64,000 nt of DNA from contig NZ_JAACFT010000006.1 in assembly GCF_029051685.1 (NCBI RefSeq), positions 124,001-188,000 on the forward strand, in the 5' to 3' direction. The DNA is from Bradyrhizobium sp. CSA207 (GTDB lineage Bacteria > Pseudomonadota > Alphaproteobacteria > Rhizobiales > Xanthobacteraceae). This document shows positions 1 through 10,133 of the stretch, in pieces. Every line of letters starts with the position of its first letter. Within the stretch, counting starts at the first letter, position 1. The position numbers and the translations under genes were made by a program. The notes beneath the pieces were generated by a model that saw nothing but the letters and a program-made list of their open reading frames with translations, had not been told where the DNA came from and did not search any database.

Positions 1-30
1 GCCAGGCTGGACGCGTTCCTGCGGCGGTGA
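1..30 (+). CDS. 3' tail of an upstream gene (partial)
   Basis: Frame 1 is open from the window edge to a TGA at 28-30 and would encode nine residues ending in Phe-Leu-Arg-Arg. The codons are GC-rich at third positions, as in the neighbouring genes. It is probably the end of a gene cut by the window edge. Function cannot be told from this much sequence. Confidence 0.3.
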   Translation, partial: ARLDAFLRR

Positions 31-116
31 GCCTCAGGTCCGTTCAGCGTAGCGACAGAAAACGGCAGCTACCATATGCTGTTGAGAGAATTTGAACGCA
101 TCTGGAACCTTGATCG

Positions 117-1163
117 ATGACGCTGGGCTCTGACGTTTCCGGCCTGACGACCACTGCCACCGGCGCCGCGGCGAAGGGACTGTCGATCGTCGTCCCCGTC
201 TACAACGAGGCGGCGGGACTGGCGTCGCTGCACCAGCGCATCTGCGATCTCGCCAAGACCCTGCTGCAGCGCTACCGACTGGCCTGCGAGGTCGTCTATG
301 TCGACGACGGCAGTGCGGATGCGACGCTGTCGATCGCACGCAGCCTGCCGGCCGACGCGATCGACGTCCAGGTGGTCTCGTTGTCGCGCAATTTCGGCAA
401 GGAAGCCGCGCTGATGGCGGGCCTCGATCATGCCCGGTGCGGCGCCGTGATGTTCATGGACGGCGACGGCCAGCATCCGCCGGCGCTGGTCGAGCAGCTG
501 GTGCGGCACTGGATCGAGGATGGCTACGACGTCGTCTATACCGCCAAGGCGCATCGCGACAACGAGACGTTCCTGCGCCGGCTCGCCGTGCACGGTTTCT
601 ATTCGCTGATCAATTGGGGCGCCCGCCAGAAGATCCCCGAGGACGCCGGCGACTTCCGCCTGCTCTCGCCGCGTGCGGTCGCAGCTCTCAGGCAATTGCC
701 CGAACGCAACCGCTTCTTCAAGGGACTGGCAAGCTGGATCGGCTTCCGCCAGATCCGCGTCGACTACGAGCCGGCACCGCGCGTCCATGGCGTGACCACC
801 TTCAGCGCCACGCGCCTGCTCGGTCTTTCGATCGAAGGGTTGACGTCGTTTTCGGTGGCGCCGCTGCGCTTTGCCAGCCTGCTCGGCGTGATCCTGGCAG
901 GCGGCGCGTTCCTGTTTGGCCTGTCGATCCTCTGGGAGGTCTGGACCACTGGCAAGCAGGTGCCCGGCTATCCCTCGCTCGTGATCGGCCTGATGACGAT
1001 CGGCGGCGTGCAACTGATCATGATCGGCATCGTCGGCGAATATATCGGCAAGATCCTCTCCGAGCTGAAGGCGCGCCCGATCTACTTCGTCGCCGAGCAC
1101 AGCGAGAAGCGCTTTGAGGCTCACGAGGCCGAAAAAACTTCGAACAGGACTGCGGCGGAATGA
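117..1163 (+). CDS. GT2 glycosyltransferase, polyprenyl-phosphate sugar transferase type
   Basis: 348 residues. An N-terminal GT-A fold carries VVPVYNE (about 25-31), DDGS (63-66) and the metal-binding MDGDGQH segment (114-120). Two hydrophobic segments near the C-terminus (about 245-270 and 283-310) would anchor it in the inner membrane. This layout is that of the DPM1/GtrB/ArnC group, which transfers a sugar from a nucleotide donor to a polyprenyl phosphate on the cytoplasmic face. Its stop overlaps the next start by 4 nt (ATGA), so it is probably translationally coupled to the ChbG-type deacetylase, which suggests joint handling of an amino sugar. Substrate unknown. Confidence 0.85.
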   Translation: MTLGSDVSGLTTTATGAAAKGLSIVVPVYNEAAGLASLHQRICDLAKTLLQRYRLACEVVYVDDGSADATLSIARSLPADAIDVQVVSLSRNFGKEAALMAGLDHARCGAVMFMDGDGQHPPALVEQLVRHWIEDGYDVVYTAKAHRDNETFLRRLAVHGFYSLINWGARQKIPEDAGDFRLLSPRAVAALRQLPERNRFFKGLASWIGFRQIRVDYEPAPRVHGVTTFSATRLLGLSIEGLTSFSVAPLRFASLLGVILAGGAFLFGLSILWEVWTTGKQVPGYPSLVIGLMTIGGVQLIMIGIVGEYIGKILSELKARPIYFVAEHSEKRFEAHEAEKTSNRTAAE

Positions 1164-2005
1164 GCGCCGCCGCGACGCCGCGGCGGATCTGGCTCTGCGC
1201 CGACGATTACGGCATCAGCCCGGGCGTCAACCGCGCCATCCGCGACCTGATCGAACGCAGCCGCCTCAACGCCACCTCGGTGATGATGGTTGGCCCCGCG
1301 ATCGATCGCGGCGAGATCGACGCACTGCAGGCGGCGGCGAAGACCAACCCGCGTTGCGCGATCGGATTGCACGTGACGCTGTCGGCGCCGTTCCGGCCGC
1401 TGACCATGCATTTCCGCCCGCTCGACGGCGACATGTTCCTGCCGTTCCCGAAACTCTTGCGCGCCGGCATTGCCCGGCGGCTCGATCGCGAGTTCTTCCG
1501 CAATGAGGTGAAGGCGCAACTGGCGGCCTTCGCGGAAGCTTTCGGGCGCGCCCCCGACTTCGTCGACGGCCATCAGCATGTCCAGCTCTTTCCGCAGGTG
1601 CGCGACGGCTTCGTCGATGCCGTCAGCGAAGTCGCGCCAAAAGCCTGGGTGCGCCAGGGCGGCCGCAACCTGCCGCTGGCACAGCGGCTGGCCTCGCCGA
1701 AGGCGCTGGTGCTCGACATCCTGAGCGCGCAGTTCCGCCGCCGCGCCGGCGACGCTGGCCTCAGCTTCAATCCCGGTTTTGCGGGCGCCTATGATTTCAC
1801 GCGGGCCGCCGATTTCGGCGAGCTGATGCGGCAATTTTTGGAAGGCCTGCCGGATGGCGGCCTCATCATGTGCCATCCCGGCTTCGTCGATGACGTCCTC
1901 ACCGGCCTCGATCCGATGACGGATGTCCGCGAGCGCGAGCATGCCTATCTCACCGGCGACGCCTTCGCGCAGCTGCTCGCGGCGCAAAACGTGACACTGG
2001 GGTGA
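1160..2005 (+). CDS. ChbG/HpnK (YdjC) family carbohydrate deacetylase
   Basis: 281 residues. It begins with the family motif CADDYG (13-18, metal-binding Asp15/Asp16) and has GLHVTLS (His71) and DGHQHVQ (His138/His140), the expected divalent-metal ligands of the YdjC fold. Characterised members remove N-acetyl groups from small glycans or act in hopanoid side-chain biosynthesis. The start overlaps the upstream glycosyltransferase stop, so the two form a tight operon. The pairing suggests transfer of an N-acetylated sugar to a lipid carrier followed by deacetylation; that is inference. There is no signal peptide, so it should act in the cytoplasm. Confidence 0.82.
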   Translation: MSAAATPRRIWLCADDYGISPGVNRAIRDLIERSRLNATSVMMVGPAIDRGEIDALQAAAKTNPRCAIGLHVTLSAPFRPLTMHFRPLDGDMFLPFPKLLRAGIARRLDREFFRNEVKAQLAAFAEAFGRAPDFVDGHQHVQLFPQVRDGFVDAVSEVAPKAWVRQGGRNLPLAQRLASPKALVLDILSAQFRRRAGDAGLSFNPGFAGAYDFTRAADFGELMRQFLEGLPDGGLIMCHPGFVDDVLTGLDPMTDVREREHAYLTGDAFAQLLAAQNVTLG

Positions 2006-2132
2006 AACCGGCGAAAGCTGGCCCCGCGAGGCAGCTTGTCGCATACCGAAATTTAATCCGCGCGCCACTGTTGGGGCCACAATGGAACCCTACATCTTCG
2101 TCGCGCTTGGTTTCGCGCGAAGGAGACAAATC

Positions 2133-2945
2133 ATGACGCCGCAGGAACGCCAGCTCGTTGACGACCTTTTCGATCGGCTTTCGAAACTGGAAAATGCACC
2201 GCGCGATCCCGACGCGATCGCCGCGATCTCCGACGGGCTGCGCAAGGCGCCCGGCGCGATCTATGCGCTGGTGCAGACCGTGCTGTTGCAGGACGAGGCG
2301 CTGAAGCGTGCGCATGCCCGCATCCAGGAGCTGGAGGCCGCGCAGGCGCCCGAGCAGGCTCAGTCCGGCGGCTTCCTGGATACCATGCGCGAAAGCCTGT
2401 TCGGCTCGGGTCCCTCGCGCGGCTCGGTTCCAAATGTGCCACCGCGCGACGCGCGGCCGGTCTGGAACAGCGGCGGTGCGATGCAGCAGACCCAGCCGGG
2501 TTACGGCCAGCCGCCTTATGGGCAGGCTCCCGGCCAGGGCCAAGGTTACGGCGCTCCGCCGATGGGCGGAGGCGGCGGCTCCTTCCTCGGCACGGCGGCG
2601 GCAGCCGCGGCCGGCGTCGTCGGCGGATCGCTGCTACTCTCGAGCATCCGCGGCATGATGGGCGGCGGATCGCACCAGGCTTTTGGCGACACCAACGCCT
2701 TGGGCGATCACGGCGGCAGCCCGTGGGGCGGCAGCGACCAGTCCGGCGGCTCGCTCGCCCGCGATGCCGGCCTCAACGATATCGGTTCCGGCGGTGATCG
2801 CAGCAACGATTCCCGTCAGGGCTTCACTGATCAGGCGTCGAACGACGATAGCAATTACAATGATCCGAACGACGACGACAACGTGGACGTGGCCGACGAC
2901 AGCGATTTCGGCGGAGGCGACGACGGCGGCAGCGATTACGCGTGA
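2133..2945 (+). CDS. DUF2076 family protein with acidic C-terminal tail
   Basis: 270 residues. The start at 2133 is preceded by AGGAG at 2121-2125, better placed than an in-frame ATG at 2082. The first ~80 residues form a charged helix (PQERQLVDDLFDRLSKLE). A Gln/Gly/Pro/Tyr-rich stretch follows, then an Ala/Gly-rich hydrophobic segment (roughly 165-190), and a very acidic Asp/Gly/Asn-rich tail. This matches DUF2076, which has no settled function; the helical N-terminus plus disordered acidic tail suggests a scaffold or assembly role, which is only inference. It is monocistronic with its own terminator. Confidence 0.8.
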   Translation: MTPQERQLVDDLFDRLSKLENAPRDPDAIAAISDGLRKAPGAIYALVQTVLLQDEALKRAHARIQELEAAQAPEQAQSGGFLDTMRESLFGSGPSRGSVPNVPPRDARPVWNSGGAMQQTQPGYGQPPYGQAPGQGQGYGAPPMGGGGGSFLGTAAAAAAGVVGGSLLLSSIRGMMGGGSHQAFGDTNALGDHGGSPWGGSDQSGGSLARDAGLNDIGSGGDRSNDSRQGFTDQASNDDSNYNDPNDDDNVDVADDSDFGGGDDGGSDYA

Positions 2946-2968
2946 GCAATTCGCCCGGCAGGTGCGGA

Positions 2969-2993
2969 ACGGCCGCCTCTAGGCGGCCGTTTT
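2969..2993 (+). terminator. Rho-independent terminator after the DUF2076 gene
   Basis: A 10-bp GC-rich stem with a 2-nt loop (ACGGCCGCCT, CT, AGGCGGCCGT) is followed by a T run, 24 bp past the stop codon. Confidence 0.85.
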
Positions 2994-3267
2994 CTCTTAC
3001 GACATAGCTCAAGCGCCTTCGGTGCCACTGCACGCAGAGAAGCCGTTCGATATAGTATAACTAATGCGCACGGTTATCGATTGCACTGGGCTGAACGTTG
3101 CCGGATGCGCCTGAGTTCACCGTGAAAGACGGAATCGCCCTCTGACGCGCGGGGCCGTAGACTCCCGGATTTCCAAATTCGGACATGGGTGTTCAACTTG
3201 AAGAACACGTTGCTCATGCCACACACCAATGTGGCTGCCTCTCTTGGCCATAGTCGGGTTTTAAAAA

Positions 3268-3489
3268 ATGAGTCCACTTCAGCAGCGCATTGCAACCTTG
3301 ACGGACATGACAACAGACCTCATCACCGAATTGTACGAGTTGGAGGGACTGCACGAGCGCGTCAGGGAGGCGGAGCTGTCGGCGCGGCGGTTCACCCGCT
3401 CCGCTCGCGCACCGCATTCCCATTCATCAACTCGTCGCTGCTCCGTTGTCCGTCGTCTCGGGTCGGCGCGGCGCCGCCAGCAAGCATAG
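3268..3489 (+). CDS. Possible small hypothetical protein
   Basis: 73 codons. The first ~41 residues look like a charged amphipathic helix (MSPLQQRIATLTDMTTDL and on). The rest is Arg/Ser-rich and resembles read-through of non-coding GC-rich DNA, so a real gene could be truncated here. There is no good Shine-Dalgarno sequence: an A run precedes the ATG. The flanks (2994-3267 and 3490-3596) show no other gene. I do not recognise a family. Confidence 0.3.
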   Translation: MSPLQQRIATLTDMTTDLITELYELEGLHERVREAELSARRFTRSARAPHSHSSTRRCSVVRRLGSARRRQQA

Positions 3490-3596
3490 TCCATAGCTGG
3501 AAGACGAACGCCGGCGGCACGCAACGCCTTCGATGCCGCGCATCGCGAGCCGGCGCGGCACGCGGAGTTAATGGCTCACATCGAGCGCGTGACGCT

Positions 3597-4397
3597 TCAC
3601 ATCACCACGACCTTGGTGCCGACATTGACGCGGCCGTAGAGGTCGATGACGTCCTCGTTGCGCATGCGGATGCAGCCCGAGGAGACGTTGGTGCCGATGG
3701 TCCAGGGTTCGTTGGAGCCGTGGATGCGATAGAGCGTCGAGCCCAGATACATCGCGCGCGCACCGAGCGGATTTTCCGGGCCGCCCTCCATGTGCCGCGG
3801 CAGATCGGGACGCCGCGCGATCATTTCCGCGGGCGGCGTCCAATCCGGCCATTCGCGTTTGGCCGTGATCGATTTAACGCCCGACCAGGTGAAGCCGGGA
3901 CGACCGACGCCGATGCCGTACCGCATCGCCTTGCCGTTGCCTTCGACGAGATAGAGGAACTTGTTCGGCGTATCGACCACCAGGGTTCCGGCGCTTTCCT
4001 TGCCGCTATAGTCAACAAGCTGCTTCTCGAATTTCGGATCGAGCTGACGCTGCCGCGGGTCGATCGTCTCCTGCTGCAGGCTTGCGCCCTGCATCTGCGG
4101 CTCGCCCATCGGCGGCAGGCGGCGCGGGTCGTTATAGGCCGGCTGCTGCTGATACATCGGCTGCTGCGGAGCGTAGGCCTGGCCGCGGCCGGGCCCGTCC
4201 CCGAACAGGAATTCGATGAAGCCGCCGCCCATGTTCGAATTGGATGCGACGCGCACCGGCGCCGGCGGCACCTGCGGCTGATAGAGCACGGCGGGCGGAT
4301 CGTTCGGCACGGTGTTGTCGAAGGCGCTCGCGCGATCGGCGCCGGCAATGAAGGTGCAAGCGCTGCCGAGCAACGCGACAGACATTTTCTTGAACAT
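3597..4397 (-). CDS. L,D-transpeptidase (YkuD/ErfK family)
   Basis: 266 residues. The chosen start (MFKKMSVALLG) gives a signal peptide ending near residue 25. A Pro/Gln-rich linker (about 35-110) leads to a YkuD domain (about 135-266) whose catalytic signature runs from His226 in YRIHGSN to Cys242 in SSGCIRMRNEDV. Such enzymes act in the periplasm on peptidoglycan, forming 3-3 cross-links or attaching outer-membrane proteins to meso-diaminopimelate. The ARPxxxxH-type cores and length fit the usual alphaproteobacterial form. It is divergent from the CheZ-like gene, with a 314-bp shared upstream region. Confidence 0.9.
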   Translation of the reverse strand: MFKKMSVALLGSACTFIAGADRASAFDNTVPNDPPAVLYQPQVPPAPVRVASNSNMGGGFIEFLFGDGPGRGQAYAPQQPMYQQQPAYNDPRRLPPMGEPQMQGASLQQETIDPRQRQLDPKFEKQLVDYSGKESAGTLVVDTPNKFLYLVEGNGKAMRYGIGVGRPGFTWSGVKSITAKREWPDWTPPAEMIARRPDLPRHMEGGPENPLGARAMYLGSTLYRIHGSNEPWTIGTNVSSGCIRMRNEDVIDLYGRVNVGTKVVVM

Positions 4398-4711
4398 CGA
4401 CGTACTCTGTACTGTTTCGTCTAGTTGCACTCGCCGTCGAACGCGCTGACTGATCCGCGCTCGCGACGTGGTCAATAAAGAGCAAAAGCCACTTTGTTTG
4501 GTAAACGGAAACGGCGTTTGGATTCACCACGTCGCCAAGCGAGGGGCAATTTGGCGATCAGCGTTTATTTTCGGTGAACGCTGCGCACGCATGGTTAATC
4601 GCTCGTTTGCCGGCAGTCGCGTGCGGCGCGCATGTCAGTTCCTGCTGTGAACTTCGTGTTAAATCGCTTCTGCCTACAAAGGCGCGTGAGTGAGGTGGGG
4701 GGAGTATCCTG
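4398..4711. promoter_or_regulatory. Divergent intergenic region, L,D-transpeptidase / CheZ-like
   Basis: 314 bp with no convincing gene. It must hold both promoters. A purine-rich Shine-Dalgarno (GGGGGGAG at about 4697-4704) lies just before the CheZ-like start. An open stretch at 4468-4650 lacks a ribosome site and a protein-like composition. I could not assign specific -35/-10 boxes. Confidence 0.5.
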
Positions 4712-5491
4712 ATGGCTGTTCACCGCAAGCGTTTTCGTGTCGAAGATATCGTCGGTGGCGAATTGCCAATCCTCGACGTAACCGAGGAGGCAATCCCGAT
4801 GCATAGCGAGATCATGGCCGAGCTGCGCGCGATCCGTGCACAGATGGCGAAGGGCACTGCCCCGCTGTCCGGCAGCGCAGCCATGGCGGCGATCGACGCC
4901 TCGACGGAGCGGGAGCTCTCCGATGCGCGCACGATGCTGGAGACGTACCGGGCTCAGATCGAGCAGTGCGAGAAGCTGAAGGTCGAGCTCGACCTCATCC
5001 ATGACGCCATCGACCGCACCAAGCGCGAAATCGCGACCCTGCACGGCAAGAGCTTTGACGGCGGCGAAATGGCCAAGGTCAATGGCGAGCTCGGCGCCGT
5101 GGTCGGCGGCACCGAGCAGGCGACCCAGCAGATCCTCGAAGCCGCGGAGTCGATCGACCAGGCCGCCAGCGCGATGTCCAAGGTCCAGTCGGCCGACCAG
5201 CAGAAGCGTCTGGCCGACGACATCCAGGAACGCGTCATCTCGATCTTCGAGGCCTGCAACTTCCAGGACCTGACCGGCCAGCGCATCAGCAAGGTCATGG
5301 GCACGATGAAATTCATCGAGCAGCACATCAACGCGATGATGGAGATCTGGGGCGGCGTCGACGCGATCAAGTCCCACGTCGTGCCGCAGGCCGACACCCG
5401 CAGCGAGGACGAAAAGCTTCTCAACGGCCCGAAGCTCGCCGGCGACGTCGGCCACGCCTCTCAGGACGACATCGACGCGCTGTTCGACTGA
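4712..5491 (+). CDS. CheZ-like chemotaxis response-regulator phosphatase
   Basis: 259 residues, mostly helical. The segment EACNFQDLTGQRISKVM contains Asp186 and Gln190, the same D-x3-Q spacing as the catalytic Asp143/Gln147 of E. coli CheZ. The last residues, SQDDIDALFD, resemble the C-terminal CheY-binding helix of CheZ, joined by a ~30-residue flexible linker. This supports a phosphatase that dephosphorylates a CheY-type receiver. No che, fli or receptor gene lies in the window, so its partner must be encoded elsewhere. Long central helices (about 65-215) fit the four-helix-bundle dimer. It is monocistronic with a terminator at 5515. Confidence 0.8.
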   Translation: MAVHRKRFRVEDIVGGELPILDVTEEAIPMHSEIMAELRAIRAQMAKGTAPLSGSAAMAAIDASTERELSDARTMLETYRAQIEQCEKLKVELDLIHDAIDRTKREIATLHGKSFDGGEMAKVNGELGAVVGGTEQATQQILEAAESIDQAASAMSKVQSADQQKRLADDIQERVISIFEACNFQDLTGQRISKVMGTMKFIEQHINAMMEIWGGVDAIKSHVVPQADTRSEDEKLLNGPKLAGDVGHASQDDIDALFD

Positions 5492-5514
5492 TCGGACGCG
5501 ACAGAGAGAAAACA

Positions 5515-5540
5515 AAACGCCGGCGTAAGCCGGCGTTTTT
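5515..5540 (+). terminator. Rho-independent terminator after the CheZ-like gene
   Basis: A perfect 10-bp stem (AAACGCCGGC / GCCGGCGTTT) with a GTAA loop is followed by Ts, 24 bp after the stop codon. Confidence 0.9.
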
Positions 5541-5548
5541 TGTTGCCT

Positions 5549-5634
5549 CGTCATTGCGAGCGAAGCGAAGCAATCCAGGCTGCCTCTGTGGAAACGGCCT
5601 GGATTGCTTCGCCGCTTCGCTCCTCGCACTGACG
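5549..5634. repeat. Dispersed palindromic repeat, family A
   Basis: The element starts CGTCATTGCGAGCGAAGCGA and ends with an imperfect inverted copy after a short centre (GCAATCCAGG / CCTGGATTGC). A second copy lies at 62493-62573. It sits between two convergent genes. Confidence 0.85.
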
Positions 5635-5656
5635 CGTGATCAGGCCGGCACCTCGA

Positions 5657-6175
5657 TCACGCCCTTGGCGCGCAGCGGACGTAGACCATGTTGCCGTAGC
5701 GGGTGGCGGCGTCCTTGTCGATGAAGCGGGTGATCAGGACGCGGCCGTCGAAGGAGACGATCTCGCGGTCCTGCTCGCCTGGCGTCGGACCGGGCGGCCC
5801 GATATAATTCTTGCCGCTGGGCGAACCCTTCAGCCGCAGTTCCTGCGGCGTCGCCTGGTCGGCGAGATGCATGATCACGCCGCCGGAGGAGCCGGCGGTG
5901 ATCACATAGGGATTCTTGCACTGGGCCCGGGCGGCGGCCTCGGTCCGGGCGCGGTCGGCCGGGTTCTGGAACGAGGCGAGGCCCCAGCGGCCGACGACCT
6001 CGTCGGCGCGGATGCTCGCCGGCATTTCCGGGCCGGTGCCGGGCTCGGCCTCCGGCGGCGGCGACGACGAGAAGGACGGCAGGCTCATGCCACCGCCGCA
6101 GGCGCCCAGCAGCAGCGCCAACATGGAAGCGGCGGCCAGATTGGCAACCGTGCGCACGTGAGCTGAACCGATCAT
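5657..6175 (-). CDS. Putative lipoprotein of unknown function
   Basis: 172 residues. The start at 6175 gives a signal peptide with lipobox LLGAC (Cys26). The mature part has a Ser/Pro/Glu-rich linker, then about 110 residues (ADEVVGRWGLASF to the end) that look like a small beta-rich domain with two cysteines (in AQCKNP and VYVRCAP) able to form a disulfide. The WGLASF-type opening recalls small lipocalin-like or AprI/Inh-like domains, but I cannot assign it. It should be tethered to the outer membrane. It is transcribed away from groESL, with 328 bp between the two starts. Confidence 0.75.
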   Translation of the reverse strand: MIGSAHVRTVANLAAASMLALLLGACGGGMSLPSFSSSPPPEAEPGTGPEMPASIRADEVVGRWGLASFQNPADRARTEAAARAQCKNPYVITAGSSGGVIMHLADQATPQELRLKGSPSGKNYIGPPGPTPGEQDREIVSFDGRVLITRFIDKDAATRYGNMVYVRCAPRA

Positions 6176-6345
6176 GCTATTCCCCCGAGCAAAGTGCCCC
6201 CGACCAAGACCGCGACCGCACCCCTGCTGCAGCCAAGCGCAAAACCACTGTTGGAGCAATGACGTCCTTGAATACGCCAGCACCGCAAATAAGTTTCTGG
6301 AGCCACAATCCTATATCCGCCTCACCAATCGCTTAACCACCTTGC

Positions 6346-6374
6346 TTGACAGGATCGCGGCCAAGCCATATTCC
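6346..6374 (+). promoter_or_regulatory. Probable groESL promoter
   Basis: TTGACA at 6346-6351 is followed after 17 bp by TATTCC at 6369-6374. The -35 box is perfect and the -10 weak. The CIRCE operator begins 11 bp downstream, so bound HrcA would cover the start site. The rest of the 6176-6503 gap shows no gene. Confidence 0.6.
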
Positions 6375-6385
6375 CGGACACACTA

Positions 6386-6412
6386 TTAGCACTCGAAAAC
6401 GTCGATTGCTAA
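6386..6412 (+). promoter_or_regulatory. CIRCE operator (HrcA site) of groESL
   Basis: TTAGCACTC, nine spacer bases, then GATTGCTAA. It differs from the consensus inverted repeat TTAGCACTC-N9-GAGTGCTAA at one position in the right arm. It lies about 90 bp upstream of groES, as expected for HrcA-repressed heat-shock operons. Confidence 0.93.
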
Positions 6413-6503
6413 GCGCGTCGTTCGATCTCGGAGAGGGCGGACGGCAGCGCCGCCCCCAACCCACTTCTGTTGCATCCGAAGCGAGCCTCCAAAGGGAAAC
6501 GTC

Positions 6504-6800
6504 ATGGCTAAATCCAAATTTCGTCCGCTGCATGACCGTGTCGTGGTCAAACGTATCGACGCCGAGGAAAAGAGCAGGGGCGGCATTATCATTCCGGACA
6601 CTGCCAAGGAAAAGCCGTCCCAGGGCGAAGTCGTCGCCGTCGGCCCCGGTGGCCGCGACGAGGCCGGCAAGCTGATCCCGATCGACCTCAAGGTCGGCGA
6701 CCGCGTGCTGTTCGGCAAGTGGTCGGGCACCGAGGTCAAGATCGACAACGAAGAGCTCCTGATCATGAAGGAGTCGGACATCATGGGCGTAATGGCCTAA
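6504..6800 (+). CDS. groES: Co-chaperonin GroES (Hsp10)
   Basis: 98 residues, normal length. It opens with [18 protein letters not shown] and has the mobile-loop segment [19 protein letters not shown] (about 23-41), which contacts GroEL, and the roof-hairpin region. It caps the GroEL ring in ATP-dependent folding in the cytoplasm. A ribosome site (AAAGGGA) lies about 8 nt upstream. It is controlled by the CIRCE at 6386. The 182-bp gap to groEL is unusually long and holds a hairpin repeat. Bradyrhizobium carries several groESL operons; this is a CIRCE-type copy. Confidence 0.98.
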   Translation: MAKSKFRPLHDRVVVKRIDAEEKSRGGIIIPDTAKEKPSQGEVVAVGPGGRDEAGKLIPIDLKVGDRVLFGKWSGTEVKIDNEELLIMKESDIMGVMA

Positions 6801-6834
6801 GGCCGGACGCCTGAACAGCCGCTGAATGCTCCAT

Positions 6835-8614
<1,780 letters not shown>

Positions 8615-8641
8615 GGCCCATCCCCTCCATTACAATCATGC

Positions 8642-8671
8642 GAAGGCCGCCTCCGGGCGGCCTTCTTTTTT
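8642..8671 (+). terminator. Terminator of groESL
   Basis: A 10-bp stem (GAAGGCCGCC / GGCGGCCTTC) with a TCCG loop and a T6 tail, 27 bp past the groEL stop. Confidence 0.9.
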
Positions 8672-8755
8672 GCCGACCATGGCCCGCGCTTTCCGATTCA
8701 ACCGGCGGCCAAAACCCACTACGGTGGCGCCGATTCTGACTTTGAGGACTTATCG

Positions 8756-9967
8756 ATGCGCGCGCTGCTGGTTTGTTCGACGGCTCTTGTGGCGGCTCTG
8801 CTTGCGGCGCCACTGGGTCCCGCCTCCGCCCAGATGAAGCTGTCGCCGAAGGCCACTGCCCCGGGCGGCGTCGAGACGCGCTATTTCACCTCGATCGACG
8901 GGCTGATGGACGGCAATGCCGACGTGATCCTGAAGGAAACGCGGCAGGGCAAGACGGTCACCTCGGCGGTGCTCGACGTCTGCTATCCCGTCGCAAAAAA
9001 TTCCGACCGCAAGGACCGCTTCGTCGTCAATCTCCAGGTCGCGGGCCAAACGCTGACGGGCACGACGCAGAGCATCAGTGAGAAGGCGCCGGTCACCGTC
9101 AAGCTCTTGCGCAAGCCGACCGGAGACACCTTCGAATTCCGCGGTCAGATCGGCATCGGCCAGGCCGTGACCGAGGTCACCTCGCCCGACAATTCCGATC
9201 TCAGCGAGAGGGAATTTCTGGACAATCAGACCTCCGACGACGGCATCACGCCGCAGCCGAAGGACTTTACCGACGTCTCGCCGGAAGCGATCGCGGTCAA
9301 GGTCAAGCTGGATGCTGTCACCGACTTCCTGAAGAGCCTGAAGGGCCAGGATGTCGAGGTGACGCTGGCGAGCCTCAACGTCGGCTGCGAGGCGCTGCGC
9401 GCTGGCGAGCAGACCATCAACATGTCGGTCGATCCGGAACGCGCCGGCGCGCTGCTCGCAAAATTCAAGGCGATGCCGGGCGTCACCGCCGCGGGCTGGA
9501 CCGCTGGCATGACCGAGATGGACCGTACCATCCGCATCCCCGCCGCGGACTGGCGCGACGGCGACAAGATCAACCGCGACAAGCTCGCGGCCGCCGTCGC
9601 AAACGTGCTCAGCAGGACGCTCGCGGCCAAGCCGGTCTCGCAAAGCTTCAACCCGGCCACCGGCAAGCTCAAGCTGGTCTTCAAGCGGCCGAACCAGGAT
9701 TTCCCGGCGCTCGAGCTCACCGACACAATCGAGGTCGCCGGCCTCGTCTCGCCCGACAAACCGGGCACGACCGACCGGCTGATGCTCTGGATCGGCAGCC
9801 CCTCGACCACGACGGCCGACGAGAGCAGCGGCGCCAAGCTCAACCTGTCGGACGAAGCCACTGCCGACGAGGAAGGCGATCAGCCCGACGACAACGGCTC
9901 GGTCGAGGCGCTCGTCAAAGAGCTCAAGGGCCAGCGCTGGGACGCCGACAAGTCGGTGTGGAAATAG
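8756..9967 (+). CDS. Exported protein of unknown function
   Basis: 403 residues. A clear Sec signal peptide (MRALLVCSTALVAALLAAP) is probably cleaved after ASA near residue 25. The mature protein is soluble, alternates strands and helices, and has two cysteines (in VLDVCYPV and LNVGCEAL) that may pair. An acidic low-complexity patch lies near residues 350-385. I recognise no domain or catalytic motif. It should be periplasmic. It is monocistronic, between the groESL terminator and a palindromic repeat, with its start just downstream of GAGGACTTATCG. Confidence 0.75.
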   Translation: MRALLVCSTALVAALLAAPLGPASAQMKLSPKATAPGGVETRYFTSIDGLMDGNADVILKETRQGKTVTSAVLDVCYPVAKNSDRKDRFVVNLQVAGQTLTGTTQSISEKAPVTVKLLRKPTGDTFEFRGQIGIGQAVTEVTSPDNSDLSEREFLDNQTSDDGITPQPKDFTDVSPEAIAVKVKLDAVTDFLKSLKGQDVEVTLASLNVGCEALRAGEQTINMSVDPERAGALLAKFKAMPGVTAAGWTAGMTEMDRTIRIPAADWRDGDKINRDKLAAAVANVLSRTLAAKPVSQSFNPATGKLKLVFKRPNQDFPALELTDTIEVAGLVSPDKPGTTDRLMLWIGSPSTTTADESSGAKLNLSDEATADEEGDQPDDNGSVEALVKELKGQRWDADKSVWK

Positions 9968-9976
9968 GCCGAGCAT

Positions 9977-10115
9977 CGTGCCCCGGACGCAGCGCAGCAC
10001 GTCAGTGATGCGCTGCCGAGCCGGGGCCCAGAAGTTACGAGCTCGATTGCGGATAGAATCCGGGTCCCGGCTCAGCGGCGCATCGCTTTACGCGCTGCGC
10101 CTTGTCCGGGACACG
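9977..10115. repeat. Dispersed palindromic repeat, family B
   Basis: It opens with CGTGCCCCGGACGCAGCGCA and closes with GTCCGGGACACG. Internal hairpins include GCCGGGGCCC against GGGTCCCGGC. It lies between two convergent genes. Confidence 0.8.
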
Positions 10116-10133
10116 AGAGTGCTGCTCGCGGAG

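Noticed and set aside
69..1124. Minus-strand open frame of 351 codons opposite the first glycosyltransferase
   Set aside because: It lacks a ribosome site and protein-like motifs, and lies fully over a gene with intact GT2 motifs. A high-GC shadow.
3189..4424. Plus-strand open frame over the L,D-transpeptidase
   Set aside because: It reads through the antisense of the YkuD catalytic region and has no recognisable fold. The minus-strand gene explains the region.
4468..4650. 60-codon open frame between the L,D-transpeptidase and CheZ-like genes
   Set aside because: There is no ribosome site, the composition is not protein-like, and the stretch has to hold two divergent promoters.
9977..10115. 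Folded intergenic DNA considered as a tRNA or small RNA gene
   Set aside because: It lacks a T-loop GTTCRA motif and cloverleaf pairing. The hairpins fit the dispersed repeat family instead.
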